Origin: an uncultured bacterium
GTDB lineage: Bacteria; Krumholzibacteriota; Krumholzibacteriia; LZORAL124-64-63
NCBI GenBank assembly: GCA_903847545.1
Contig: CAINDZ010000383.1
Span: 1 to 17,262, forward strand
DNA length: 17,262 nt
Reading direction: 5' to 3'
The stretch's first letter is position 1; each line of letters starts with the position of its first letter. The notes below the pieces were generated by a model. It worked only from the letters and a program-made list of their open reading frames with translations, was not told where the DNA came from and made no database searches. Made by a program: the position numbers and the translations under genes. This document shows, one piece after another, positions 1 through 9,142 of the stretch.

Positions 1-2
1 AG

Positions 3-197
3 CCGGCGCGGCCGGCCGCAGCGGGCCCCGCGCCGTCGGCGCGCGAGGCGGCGCGGCAGGTCGACGACTTCTTCTACCGCAAGGACGGCTACCGCCGCAT
101 CGACTGCCCGTGCGGGACCACCCTGCGCATCCCGCCCGACTTCGCCACGCCCGCGGCCAAGTGCCCGCGCTGCGGCACGCTGCACGACCTGCGCTGA
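3..197 (+). CDS. C-terminal zinc-ribbon fragment of an unidentified protein (5' end outside window)
   Basis: The frame is open from the window edge to a TGA at 195-197, giving 64 visible residues. The first 20 or so are a Pro/Ala/Arg-rich linker. A compact zinc ribbon follows, with ligands Cys35-Pro-Cys37-Gly and Cys54-Pro-Arg-Cys57-Gly, and the protein ends seven residues later (numbering from position 3). The first knuckle is CxC rather than the usual CxxC. Such C-terminal ribbons occur on several unrelated proteins, for example some membrane metalloproteases and FHA or tetratricopeptide proteins. The parent protein cannot be named from this fragment. The reading frame and the paired Cys-Pro motifs make it a real gene end rather than a shadow. 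It converges on pabA, with 67 bp between the two stop codons. Confidence 0.6.
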   Translation, partial: PARPAAAGPAPSAREAARQVDDFFYRKDGYRRIDCPCGTTLRIPPDFATPAAKCPRCGTLHDLR

Positions 198-215
198 GCG
201 GCGGCCCGCCGCCGC
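198..215 (+). terminator. GC-rich stem-loop between convergent genes (possible terminator)
   Basis: Directly after the stop codon of the zinc-ribbon gene, GCGGCGG (198-204) pairs with CCGCCGC (209-215) across a CCCG loop. There is no T-tract on either strand, so this is not a canonical intrinsic terminator. Its place between convergent genes is the only further support. Confidence 0.25.
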
Positions 216-264
216 CGCGGGCCCCGCGAGACACCGGTCATTGCCCGGGCCAGGCGTCGCCCGC

Positions 265-890
<626 letters not shown>

Positions 891-894
<4 letters not shown>

Positions 895-2435
895 GCGTGG
901 TCCTTTCCGTGGTCGTGGCGCGCGCCGGCCAGCCGCAGCGCGGCCAGGAGGGCGCGGGCCTTGTCGAGGCTCTCGCGGTACTCGGCCGCGGGATCCGAGT
1001 CGGCGGTGACGGCCCCGCCCGTGCCGAACGAGGCCCGCCCGCCGGCGCAGACGAAGGTGCGGATGACGATGCTCAGGTCCATGGCGCCGTCCCAGCCCAG
1101 CCAGCCAAGCGCCCCGGCATAGGCGCCGCGCGGCGCGGGCTCGAGCGCGTCGATGATCGTCATCGCCTCGAGCTTCGGGGCGCCGGTCATCGAGCCGCCG
1201 GGGAAGCAGGCCCTCACCGCGTCCAGCGCGTCGCAGCCGGGCTTCAGCTCGGCGCGGATCGTCGAGACCATCTGGTGCACCGTCGCGTACGTCTCGACGA
1301 CGCACAGCTCGGGCACGGTCACGCTGCCGACGCGCGCCACGCGGCCGAGGTCGCTGCGCACGAGGTCGACGATCATCAGGTTCTCGGCCCGGTCCTTCTC
1401 GGAGTCCGCCAGCTCGCGGCGCAGGCGCGCGTCCGCGTCCGGCGTGGCGCCGCGCGGGCGCGTGCCCTTGATGGGGCGGCTCTCGAGCCTGCCGTCGGCC
1501 GTCGCGCCGAGGAACCGCTCGGGCGAGGCGCCGGCGATCGCCACGTCGCCCGCGCGCAGGTACGCGGCGAAGGGCGCGGGGTTGACGGCGCGCAGCGCGG
1601 CGTAGAGCTCCCACGTCGTCGACGGCAGCGGCGCCGACAGCTGGCGCGTCAGGCAGATCTCGAAGGCGTCGCCGGCGAGGATGTGTTCGCGACAGCGGGC
1701 GACGGCGGCCAGGTAGGCGGCCTCGTCGCAGTCGGTGGTGATGCCGGCGAGGTCCGGCGCGGCGGAGCAGTCGGGAGGCGGAGCCTCGTCCCGGTCGGCG
1801 GCAGCCGGCGCGGCGGCCGGCCGGGCCCGCCAGGCGTGGAGCCGGGCCTTCAGGTCCCGCCCGGCCCCGGCCTCGTCGCGCCCGCGCCCGGTCACCGCCA
1901 GCCATGTCCGCCCGGTGGCGCGGTCGTGGGCCAGGACCTCGTCGACCACCATGAACAGCAGGTCCGGGATCGCGTCGGCGCCGGGAGCCGGGGCCGGCAG
2001 CCGCTCGGTCGCCCACGCCGTCCCGTAGCCGAACCAGCCGACGAGGCCGCCGGCGAAGGGCGCCGCATCGCCGGCAGGCGCGCCGCCCTGTGGTCCAGGC
2101 ATGTAGGCGTCCCGCAGGGCCCGCAGGGCAACGTACGGATCGCCGGTCCCGGTCACGCGGCGGGGCGGCGCGACGGGGGAGCCGTCGGGCTCGCGGCGGA
2201 CCTCCAACTCGAGGGCGAGCCCTTCGCCCGCGTTCGGGAGGCGGCGGCCGGTCAGGATCGCGGCCGGGTCGCCGCCCGCGAAGGTCCAGCGACCGAGGGC
2301 GCCGTCGCCGAGGGCGCTCTCCAGCACGAAGCCATGGTCGGATGACGACATTTCCGCCGGATCCCGCGCGGCCGGGGGGCCGTCGAGCGCCTCCGTGCGG
2401 CGCGCCGTGCATCCGGTGGTGAATTCGAAATCCAT
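891..2435 (-). CDS. pabB: Aminodeoxychorismate synthase component I
   Basis: A 514-residue chorismate-binding enzyme that converts chorismate and ammonia to 4-amino-4-deoxychorismate, the precursor of p-aminobenzoate and folate. The N-terminal TrpE/PabB-like domain covers about residues 1-210. The chorismate-binding domain that follows has GASPERFL, PIKGT with Lys323, DLVRSDLGRVA, FPGGSMTGAPK (about 409-419) and LSIVIRTF. The lysine in PIKGT is the key diagnostic: PabB uses it as the nucleophile, whereas anthranilate synthase TrpE has alanine (PIAGT). The ATG at 2435-2433 is preferred because AGGA lies about 11 bases upstream; a TTG at 2465 in the same frame has no clear ribosome site. pabA follows with an ATGA overlap. 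No aminodeoxychorismate lyase (pabC) gene is visible nearby, since the next gene downstream is convergent. Confidence 0.93.
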
Positions 2436-2475
2436 GTTCAGGTGTCCTGCCGAGGGCCTCGCCAAGCCGCCGGGA

Positions 2476-2505
2476 TTGACAGAAGTGGAGTCGGGGGGAT
2501 ACCTT
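2476..2505 (+). promoter_or_regulatory. Candidate sigma70-type promoter for the envelope cassette
   Basis: In the divergent pabB/cassette intergenic region there is a perfect TTGACA (2476-2481), then an 18-base spacer and TACCTT (2500-2505). TACCTT matches the -10 consensus at the first, second and last positions. It would give a leader of about 140 nt before the TTG start at 2653. No convincing minus-strand promoter for pabB was found in the same region. The assignment rests on sequence match only. Confidence 0.4.
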
Positions 2506-2652
2506 GGCCCGACTTTCCCCGGATCACAGGTTCGGGTTCCAATCTGAGTCGGCGGGCCAGCTTCGGCAAGCGGCCCGACCGCGCCGGTCCCCGCGTCCCC
2601 ACACGCCCGGGTCGGCTGCCCCGCCCGGGCTGCCGGGATCTCGGAGTCCCAC

Positions 2653-4665
2653 TTGAGAAGTCATCCGCTGTTCGGTCGCCTGGCGATCACCGTCGCGCTG
2701 TCCACCTGGGCGGCGAGCGCTCCCGGCGCCGTGCCGAAGGAGCCGTTCAAGGGCGACAAGTACGAGTACAACACGCGCTCGGGCCTCATCAGCCTGAGGG
2801 TGTCGAACCTCGGCTACCTGGGCAATGGCATCGTCGCGCCCGTCGCGTCCTGCGAGTACCCGCGCGGCAGCAACACCGAGCACCTGTTCATGGGCGGCCT
2901 GTGGGTGGGCGCGCTCGGCGGGCAGGACGGCGGCGTGCACGTCACGACCGGCGCCCAGGACGCCGCGACGCTGCAGGACGGCGAGGACGCGCGCGAGTTC
3001 GACAACTTCGTGGACACGGACGAGACCTGGGCGGGCGAGAACGCGCCGCGCGACTGGTCCAACAACCAGAACGACAGCCACTACCACCTGGGCGCCCTGG
3101 CGACGCAGCACATCGAGCTCTTCTCGACGGACAGCCGGGGTGGCACGGCCGCGAGCAGCCACATTCCCCTGGGCCTGAAGGTCCGGACGCGCGTCCTGGA
3201 CTGGGGGGCGTCCTACGCCGACGACTTCGTGATCCTGGACTACACCATCATCAACACGGGCGGCATGGAGATGCGCGACATCTACCTCGGCCTGTGGACC
3301 GACACGGTGGCGGGGAACACGCACGGCGGGAACATCCGGGACCCGGAACACACGCCGAAGTGGTCGTACTACGACGACTACAACAGCGCCTGGGGCCCGG
3401 TCGGCATGGTCGATCCCGCCTACACCGTGGCGAGCGATCCCGGCATCTGGATGAGCTGCGAGCACGACGACGACGGCGACGACGGCTACGCCACCTCCTG
3501 GATCGGCTGCCGGCTGCTGGGGACGAGCGAGCCCCCGCAACCGGCGGACGGCAAGCTGCCCGTCTCGTTCAACCTGTGGCGCCACGCCAACGTGCCGCGG
3601 CAGGACGACGCCTACGAGAACACGGACAACCCGGGCGAGATCATGCCCGGCCGGTACCAGGTCATGAGCAACGGCGAGTTCGACGTCGGGGAGCAGCAGG
3701 GGGGCAACTACGCCGCGGCGTCGAACTGGGTCAGCCTGCTCTCGACGGGCCCGTTCCCGGCCATGGCCATGGGCGACACGCTGCGGATCACGTTCGCCAT
3801 CGTGGCCGCGCCCGACTCCGTGAACCTGCTGGCCAACAGCAAGGTGGCGCAGATCGCCTACAACAACGGTTTCCGCATCCCGACGGGACCGCCTTCGCCG
3901 CGGCTCGAGTTCGGGACCAACCGCGACCAGATGATCCTCAGCTGGGAGCCGGGCGTGGCCGACACGAACGGCGTGCCGCTGCCCCTGGCCAGCCAGTTGC
4001 GCATGCCGGAGCACCACTTCAGCGACATCACCGGCCGCGAGGATTTCCAGGGCTACCGCATCTACCGCTACCAGGGCGCGTCGGTCGGCGGCGACCCCTA
4101 CACGACGGCCTCGCTCGTCGCCCAGTTCGACAAGGTCGACGGCATCGGCTTCGACACCGGCCTGCCGCCGCTGGGCCCGGACGGCCGCCGGCGCTTCGTG
4201 GACACGGGGCTCCTGGACGGCTCGCCCTACTGGTACTCCGTCACGTCGTACAGCGCGCCGGACATCGTCTCAGGCCTGCCGGAGTTCGAGAGCGGCTTCC
4301 ACGAGAACTCGAACCTGATCTACCCGGGGCCGGCCGCCGCGGACTGGCCGGCGGACGGCATCGGCGTCTACCCGAACCCTTATCGCGCCGCGTCCATGTT
4401 CGACGCGCACGATCCCTCGGGCCTCAGCGAGGTGGGTCGCAAGATCTGGTTCACGGGGCTGCCGGCCCACAGCCGCATCCAGGTCTTCACGCTGTCCGGC
4501 GACCTCGTCAAGACGATCGAGCACGACAACGCGAACTCCGGCCAGGAGCCGTGGGACCTGATCAGCGAGCCGGTGCGGTCGATCGCGTCGGATCTCTACA
4601 TCTACGCCGTCACCGACCTGGACACCGGGCAGGTGCGGCGCGGGAAGCTGGTGATCATCAAGTGA
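2653..4665 (+). CDS. Secreted surface protein with FN3-like domain and type IX-like C-terminal sorting domain
   Basis: A 670-residue exported protein of unknown specific function. The TTG at 2653 is chosen because GGAG (2643-2646) sits six bases upstream and the frame opens directly into a signal peptide (Arg3, a hydrophobic run from about residue 8, likely cleavage near ...APGA|VP, residue 26). A large N-terminal region follows with the GGLWVGA motif, an Asp-rich DDDGDDG loop near residue 273 that might bind calcium, and many Asn/Asp/Trp/Tyr residues typical of beta-rich secreted proteins. Residues about 412-560 resemble a fibronectin type III fold (LSWEP, YRIYRY, YWYSVTSY). Residues 572-670 begin VYPNPYR and contain FTLSGDLVKTI and LYIYAV, matching the type A sorting-domain pattern that directs cargo through type IX-like secretion in FCB bacteria. 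It is first in a coupled five-gene cassette; its stop overlaps the next start as GTGA. Confidence 0.85.
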   Translation: MRSHPLFGRLAITVALSTWAASAPGAVPKEPFKGDKYEYNTRSGLISLRVSNLGYLGNGIVAPVASCEYPRGSNTEHLFMGGLWVGALGGQDGGVHVTTGAQDAATLQDGEDAREFDNFVDTDETWAGENAPRDWSNNQNDSHYHLGALATQHIELFSTDSRGGTAASSHIPLGLKVRTRVLDWGASYADDFVILDYTIINTGGMEMRDIYLGLWTDTVAGNTHGGNIRDPEHTPKWSYYDDYNSAWGPVGMVDPAYTVASDPGIWMSCEHDDDGDDGYATSWIGCRLLGTSEPPQPADGKLPVSFNLWRHANVPRQDDAYENTDNPGEIMPGRYQVMSNGEFDVGEQQGGNYAAASNWVSLLSTGPFPAMAMGDTLRITFAIVAAPDSVNLLANSKVAQIAYNNGFRIPTGPPSPRLEFGTNRDQMILSWEPGVADTNGVPLPLASQLRMPEHHFSDITGREDFQGYRIYRYQGASVGGDPYTTASLVAQFDKVDGIGFDTGLPPLGPDGRRRFVDTGLLDGSPYWYSVTSYSAPDIVSGLPEFESGFHENSNLIYPGPAAADWPADGIGVYPNPYRAASMFDAHDPSGLSEVGRKIWFTGLPAHSRIQVFTLSGDLVKTIEHDNANSGQEPWDLISEPVRSIASDLYIYAVTDLDTGQVRRGKLVIIK

Positions 4666-6281
4666 TCAACACCAAGGCACCTGAGGGCGGGCGCGGGCGG
4701 CACGTGCGCCGGGCCGCCGTCGTCGCCGCGATGGCCCTGGCCGGGGCGATTGCGGCCATGGTCCCCGGCTGCGCGGCCAACAAGCCGTTCGACCCGTCGA
4801 GCGTCGTGAACCAGTTGCCCCTGGCCCGCCTGTTCGTGGGGCCGGTCGATCCCGGCGGCGAGCTGAACGCGACGAGCTACTACAACCGCACGTTCCGCTG
4901 GAGCGGCACCGACCCGGACGGCTGGGTGCGCAGGTTCTACGTGTCGATCCGCACGCAGGCCAACGTGCCCGCGCCCTGGGACACGACGACGCGGACCGAC
5001 ACGACGATGACCTTCTGGCCGGACAACGCCGGTCACGCCGAGGCGACGGTCCTGCTGGTCTGCGAGGACGACCGCGGGGCGCTCAGCGACACCGTGCGGC
5101 AGTACATCCCGATGCGGAACTTCCCGCCGTCCGTGAACTTCGAGAGCGACTTCAACCCGTTGCACAACCTGCAGCGCGAGTTCCGCGACATCAACGGGCA
5201 GGTCACGCTGGAGCCGTCGGCGGCGGCGGACACGGTTTACTACAACTGGGGCCCGATGAACTTCCGGCTCTTCGCCATGGACCTCGACGGCGCCGCCTCC
5301 ATGGACGACCACTACCGCTACACGCTGGCCGACGGCGAGCCCGAACAGACCTGGGACATCGGCGACCCCGCCGCCGACGCGAGCCTGGGCTGGATCCGCG
5401 TCCCGTTCAACTCGAGCGAGGAGATCAAGCCGATCTCCATCTTCATCAGGAACGCCGCCCCTGGCACGCGGACCCTGCGGGTCGCGGTCAGGGACGAGGC
5501 GCTGTCCGAGACGCTGTTCCGGTACAGCTGGGAAGTGAGGGCCCCGCGCGGCCCCGTGCTCTTCATCGCCGACGGCGCGAGCCCCGCCGCCAGGGCGTAC
5601 TTCGCGCAGGCGCTCGACAGCACCCTCGGCGTCGGCGGCTGGGACTTCTACGATTTCTGGTTCCAGACGCCGGACATCCCATCCGTGCTTCTGGAGACGT
5701 TCCGCAAGTTCCCGGTGATCTTCTGGGCCGACGGCGGCGCCGGCAGCGCGAGCCTGAAGATGGCCTCGGACAAGGGCGGCGTGCTGCAGGGCTACCTGTA
5801 CCCGGGCCCGAACGATGGCGCCCAGGCCGGCCGGTTGCTGTTCACGTCCCGGGCCGTCGTGGGCGTGGGCCTCGGCCTGCAGGCGGTGTTCCTGGCCAGC
5901 AACGTCGGCGTCGCCAACGCCCCGCTGCCCGCGACGCCGCTGCGGTACCCGGTGGCCAAGGCCGCCCTGCACCAGAGCGGCGCGCTGCCCGACATCGTGA
6001 CCGAGAAGGCCGTCACCTCCGGCGGGCAGGGACTGGCGCGGCTGGACGGCTTCGACAACGAGATCCTCTACCGGATGGAATACTGCACCTGCTACGGGGA
6101 CCCGCGACGTCCCCAGGGGCCGTATGACCCGGTCGTGGGCATCAGGGTGCCGACCCGGGCCCATGACGCCCAGGCGCGCATCATCGCGCTGAGCCTGGCG
6201 CTCGAGAACTTCAACGCGACGCAGGTGACGAACATGGTCGGGGCGATCCTGTCGACGGAGATGGGAGTGGTGCTGCCGTGA
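4662..6281 (+). CDS. Lipoprotein with Ig/FN3-like region and C-terminal amidotransferase-like fold (uncharacterised)
   Basis: A 539-residue predicted lipoprotein. The GTG at 4662 overlaps the previous stop (GTGA), with GGTGAT (4650-4655) six bases upstream. A positively charged N-terminus and hydrophobic run lead to a lipobox-like VPGC with Cys37 as the lipidation site. The RWSGTDPDGW motif at about 79-88 is typical of Ig/FN3-like modules in FCB surface proteins, and the region to about 295 is beta-type. From about 297, VLFIADG, the alternation with FWADGG near residue 355, and the RLLFTS strand resemble the Rossmann-like fold of ThuA or class I amidotransferase relatives. I see no catalytic cysteine elbow, so a binding rather than enzymatic role is more likely; this fold call is tentative. 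It precedes the TonB-dependent receptor as SusD would, but it is not SusD-like in sequence. Confidence 0.78.
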   Translation: MINTKAPEGGRGRHVRRAAVVAAMALAGAIAAMVPGCAANKPFDPSSVVNQLPLARLFVGPVDPGGELNATSYYNRTFRWSGTDPDGWVRRFYVSIRTQANVPAPWDTTTRTDTTMTFWPDNAGHAEATVLLVCEDDRGALSDTVRQYIPMRNFPPSVNFESDFNPLHNLQREFRDINGQVTLEPSAAADTVYYNWGPMNFRLFAMDLDGAASMDDHYRYTLADGEPEQTWDIGDPAADASLGWIRVPFNSSEEIKPISIFIRNAAPGTRTLRVAVRDEALSETLFRYSWEVRAPRGPVLFIADGASPAARAYFAQALDSTLGVGGWDFYDFWFQTPDIPSVLLETFRKFPVIFWADGGAGSASLKMASDKGGVLQGYLYPGPNDGAQAGRLLFTSRAVVGVGLGLQAVFLASNVGVANAPLPATPLRYPVAKAALHQSGALPDIVTEKAVTSGGQGLARLDGFDNEILYRMEYCTCYGDPRRPQGPYDPVVGIRVPTRAHDAQARIIALSLALENFNATQVTNMVGAILSTEMGVVLP

Positions 6282-9142
6282 AGCCACTCCTGTTCCTGGC
6301 GCTGCTGGCCAGCCTGGCCGCGGGCCCGTCCCTGGGCCAGACCGGGCAGACCGCCCAGGCCGTCGACCCGCTGGCCCCGTGCATGATCCGCGGCCGCATC
6401 TTCGACGCCGAGAGCGGCGAGACGATGCCGTACACGAACGTGTACCTGGCCGGGACCAACTACGGCACGATGGCCTTCACGGACGGCCTCTACATGATCC
6501 GCGGCCTGCCCGCGGGCACGTACACCGTCAAGGCCTCGTACATCTCGTACGCGCTGGGCTCGCAGACGGTCACGCTGCGGCCCGGCGAGACGGTCAACCT
6601 GGACTTCCGCCTCGAGGTCCAGGCGATCCTGACGGACACCTACGAGGTCGCGGCCGAGCGCCAGCTGATCGAGGTCGACAAGACCGGCAGCTCGCACTAC
6701 ATGACCGCGCAGCAGCTGCAGGCCGTGCCGCTGGACCAGATGGTGGACATGATCGCCCTGCAGCCGGGCGTGACGATGCAGGACAACGAGATCCACATCC
6801 GCGGCGGCCGCGCCGAGGACACGATGTTCGTGGTCGACGGCGTCTCGGTGAACGACCCCCTCGGCGGCGGCGGCTACGGCTACCAGATGGACCCGGCGAT
6901 CATCAACGAGATCGAGGTGCTGACGGGCGGCTTCAACGCCGAGTACGGCCAGGCCGTCAGCGGCGTGGTCAACGTGTCGACCAAGGAGGGCAGTGACCGC
7001 GTCGAGGCCCGCGTGAGCCTGAAGCGCGACTACCTCCTGCACACGGTCCCGAAGAACGACTACATCGACTGGCGCGACTGGTCGAAGTTCGGCGAGTCGC
7101 AGAACACGGATGTCGTGAAGGCATCGGTGTCCGGTCCCGATCCCATCGCCGCCGGGCTGCGCCGCCTCGGCATCCGCCTGCCGGGCACCCAGTACATGCT
7201 GGTCAGCGGCTCGATGGAGATCTCGGACGGCTACCTGCCGATGTTCTCGCGCCAGAACCGGCTCGAGTCGCCGATCTACAAGCAGGCCTTCTGGACGCCG
7301 CGCGGGGACAACAACTGGAACGGGATGGCCAAGTGGACCTGGAATCCCAGCAATGACCGCAAGTTCAACATCAACGTCAGCCGGAACGTCAGCATCAGCC
7401 AGGGCTTCGGCCTGGCCGGCGAGGGCTACCCGACGAACTTCATCGACCGCCTGGACAAGTACCTGACGTTCACCAACGAGAACATCCTGACGCAGGCCTA
7501 CTACCGGCAGGTGCTGGGGCAGAAGTCGTGGTTCGACATCACGGCCGGGCGCACGTTCACGCGGCAGCACGCCAACGTCAACGGCAACGACGACTACACG
7601 ACGTACGAGCCGTACCGCACGACGACGGAGTGGAGCACCGGCAGCCCCGAGGACTGGAGCACCGGCAGCGCCGACCGCTGGCACGACCACTACGCGGAGT
7701 CGTACACGCTCAAGGGCGCCTACTCCTTCATGGGCGGCGGGATCAACGAGTTCAAGACGGGCTTCGAGTATTCCGCGACGGAGATCCAGCTGATCGACCT
7801 CGCGACGCGGCTGAAGTTCCCGCAGCCGGGCAAGCTCGGCGTCCGCGAGGACATCTACGTCGCCCACCCGCTGACGGGCGCCGCCTACTTCCAGGACAAG
7901 GTGGAGTACCACGGCCTGATCGTGAACGCCGGCCTCCGCGCCGACGTGTGGGCGCCGGGCCGCGAGGTCGAGGACGTCATGTCCCGCCCGCAGGACTACC
8001 TCTTCATCACCGACGACATGGCGGCGGAGTTCGCGCAGAACACCGACCGCGCGTTCGGGCGGTCCTGGAAGACGCGCCTGTCGCCGCGGCTGGGCCTCAG
8101 CTTCAAGGTGACCGAGCGCGACAAGTTCTTCTTCAACTACGGCCATTTCAGCCAGTGGCCGCGGTTCCTCTACGTGTACCCGCAGCTGACGGCCAACACG
8201 GCCACGAAGGTGCAGCTGCTCGGCAACCCGAACCTCGACCCCAAGGTGACCGTCGAGTACGAGACGGGCATCCAGCACGAGTTCGGCGGCCTGTGGAGCG
8301 CGGGGCTGACCTTCTTCAACCGCGACATCTTCGGCTACGCGAAGAGCGTGACGATGAAGCCGGTCGACATCACCGCGGCCGAGACGCCCGACCCGAACGA
8401 CGTGGGCACCGTGACCATCAACCCGGTGCGCTACTTCAATGGCGACTCGGCGCGCAGCCTCGGCGCGGAGCTCTCGATCACCAAGCGCACGACGCGGTAC
8501 CTGACGGGCTCGGCCAGCCTCGAGCTGCAGCGCTCGACGGGGACGAACAGCGACGCGGACGCGGCGTACCTCCAGGCCGCCTTCGGGCAGGACAACCAGG
8601 GCTCGGCGAACCTGGCGAGCCTCGCGCGCGCCCCGCTCCTGTGGGACAAGCCGTGGTCCGTGAGCATGAACGCCGACTTCGCGGTCGCCGAGAAGGACCG
8701 GCCCGAGCTGCTGGGCTGGCGCATGCCGCCCAACTGGAGCCTGAACGTGCTCTGGCAGTCGGAGGCCGGCCAGCGGTACACGCCGATGACGTACATCGCG
8801 CCCAGCCGCTACCTGGACGGCAGCCGCCTCAGCCGCACCGGGCCGCTCAAGTCGTCGGTGAACGTGCGGTTCAGCAAGTTCTGGAAGTTCCACAAGCGCG
8901 ACCGCCTGACGATGTCGCTGGAGGTCCGGAACCTGTTCAACCACAAGAACTATCGCCGGGTCAACCCCTTCACGGGCGACGGCTACAAGCTCGGGGACTT
9001 CAACCCGCAGTGGTCGGATCCGCGCGCGAACCAGGGGCTGGACCCGAGCACGGACCTCAAGCAGTACGCCAAGGAGATCGTGGACCCGAGCTACATCGAG
9101 GACCCGTTCACGATGCAGTGGGGGGTGAGCTACTCATGGTAG
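6278..9142 (+). CDS. TonB-dependent outer membrane receptor with carboxypeptidase-regulatory-like domain
   Basis: A 954-residue receptor, a typical length for the family; it imports or handles an unknown ligand using TonB energy. The GTG at 6278 overlaps the upstream stop (GTGA), with GGGAG at 6263-6267. A signal peptide (cleavage near ...PSLG|Q, residue 20) is followed by a CarboxypepD_reg-like domain from about residue 37 to 112 (IRGRIFDAESGETMPYTNVY, then GLYMIRGLPAGTY). A TonB-box-like TYEVAAER lies at about 121-128. The plug domain carries IHIRGGR (172-178), FVVDG, and EYGQAVSGVVNVSTK (about 221-235). The rest is beta-barrel with alternating aromatic and polar strands, and the protein ends in Trp, the usual outer-membrane assembly signal. 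It contains an 8-residue tandem duplication (WSTGS repeat). Its position between a lipoprotein and a PorV-like protein suggests a shared surface complex. Confidence 0.92.
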   Translation: MKPLLFLALLASLAAGPSLGQTGQTAQAVDPLAPCMIRGRIFDAESGETMPYTNVYLAGTNYGTMAFTDGLYMIRGLPAGTYTVKASYISYALGSQTVTLRPGETVNLDFRLEVQAILTDTYEVAAERQLIEVDKTGSSHYMTAQQLQAVPLDQMVDMIALQPGVTMQDNEIHIRGGRAEDTMFVVDGVSVNDPLGGGGYGYQMDPAIINEIEVLTGGFNAEYGQAVSGVVNVSTKEGSDRVEARVSLKRDYLLHTVPKNDYIDWRDWSKFGESQNTDVVKASVSGPDPIAAGLRRLGIRLPGTQYMLVSGSMEISDGYLPMFSRQNRLESPIYKQAFWTPRGDNNWNGMAKWTWNPSNDRKFNINVSRNVSISQGFGLAGEGYPTNFIDRLDKYLTFTNENILTQAYYRQVLGQKSWFDITAGRTFTRQHANVNGNDDYTTYEPYRTTTEWSTGSPEDWSTGSADRWHDHYAESYTLKGAYSFMGGGINEFKTGFEYSATEIQLIDLATRLKFPQPGKLGVREDIYVAHPLTGAAYFQDKVEYHGLIVNAGLRADVWAPGREVEDVMSRPQDYLFITDDMAAEFAQNTDRAFGRSWKTRLSPRLGLSFKVTERDKFFFNYGHFSQWPRFLYVYPQLTANTATKVQLLGNPNLDPKVTVEYETGIQHEFGGLWSAGLTFFNRDIFGYAKSVTMKPVDITAAETPDPNDVGTVTINPVRYFNGDSARSLGAELSITKRTTRYLTGSASLELQRSTGTNSDADAAYLQAAFGQDNQGSANLASLARAPLLWDKPWSVSMNADFAVAEKDRPELLGWRMPPNWSLNVLWQSEAGQRYTPMTYIAPSRYLDGSRLSRTGPLKSSVNVRFSKFWKFHKRDRLTMSLEVRNLFNHKNYRRVNPFTGDGYKLGDFNPQWSDPRANQGLDPSTDLKQYAKEIVDPSYIEDPFTMQWGVSYSW
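7631..7669 (+). repeat. Short tandem duplication inside the TonB-dependent receptor gene
   Basis: A 15-base unit, TGGAGCACCGGCAGC, occurs at 7631-7645 and again at 7655-7669, a 24-base period. It encodes WSTGSPED followed by WSTGSADR, so eight residues are duplicated in frame in what is probably an extracellular loop of the barrel. Confidence 0.7.

Noticed and set aside
2442..4661. An upstream extension of the lipoprotein frame (about 740 codons without a stop).
   Set aside because: It overlaps the sorting-domain gene in another frame and is Arg/Gly/Pro-rich without motifs. The lipoprotein signal and ribosome site place the true start at 4662.
4662..6281. The lipoprotein as a SusD homologue, because it sits beside a TonB-dependent receptor.
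   Set aside because: SusD proteins are helical with tetratricopeptide repeats. This one is beta-rich with Ig-like motifs, so only the position is similar.
6092..8944. A 950-codon open frame on the minus strand opposite the TonB-dependent receptor.
   Set aside because: It is a GC-driven antisense shadow. The translation is rich in Arg/Val/His/Ala with no domain motif, while the plus strand has a clear receptor with motifs and a ribosome site.
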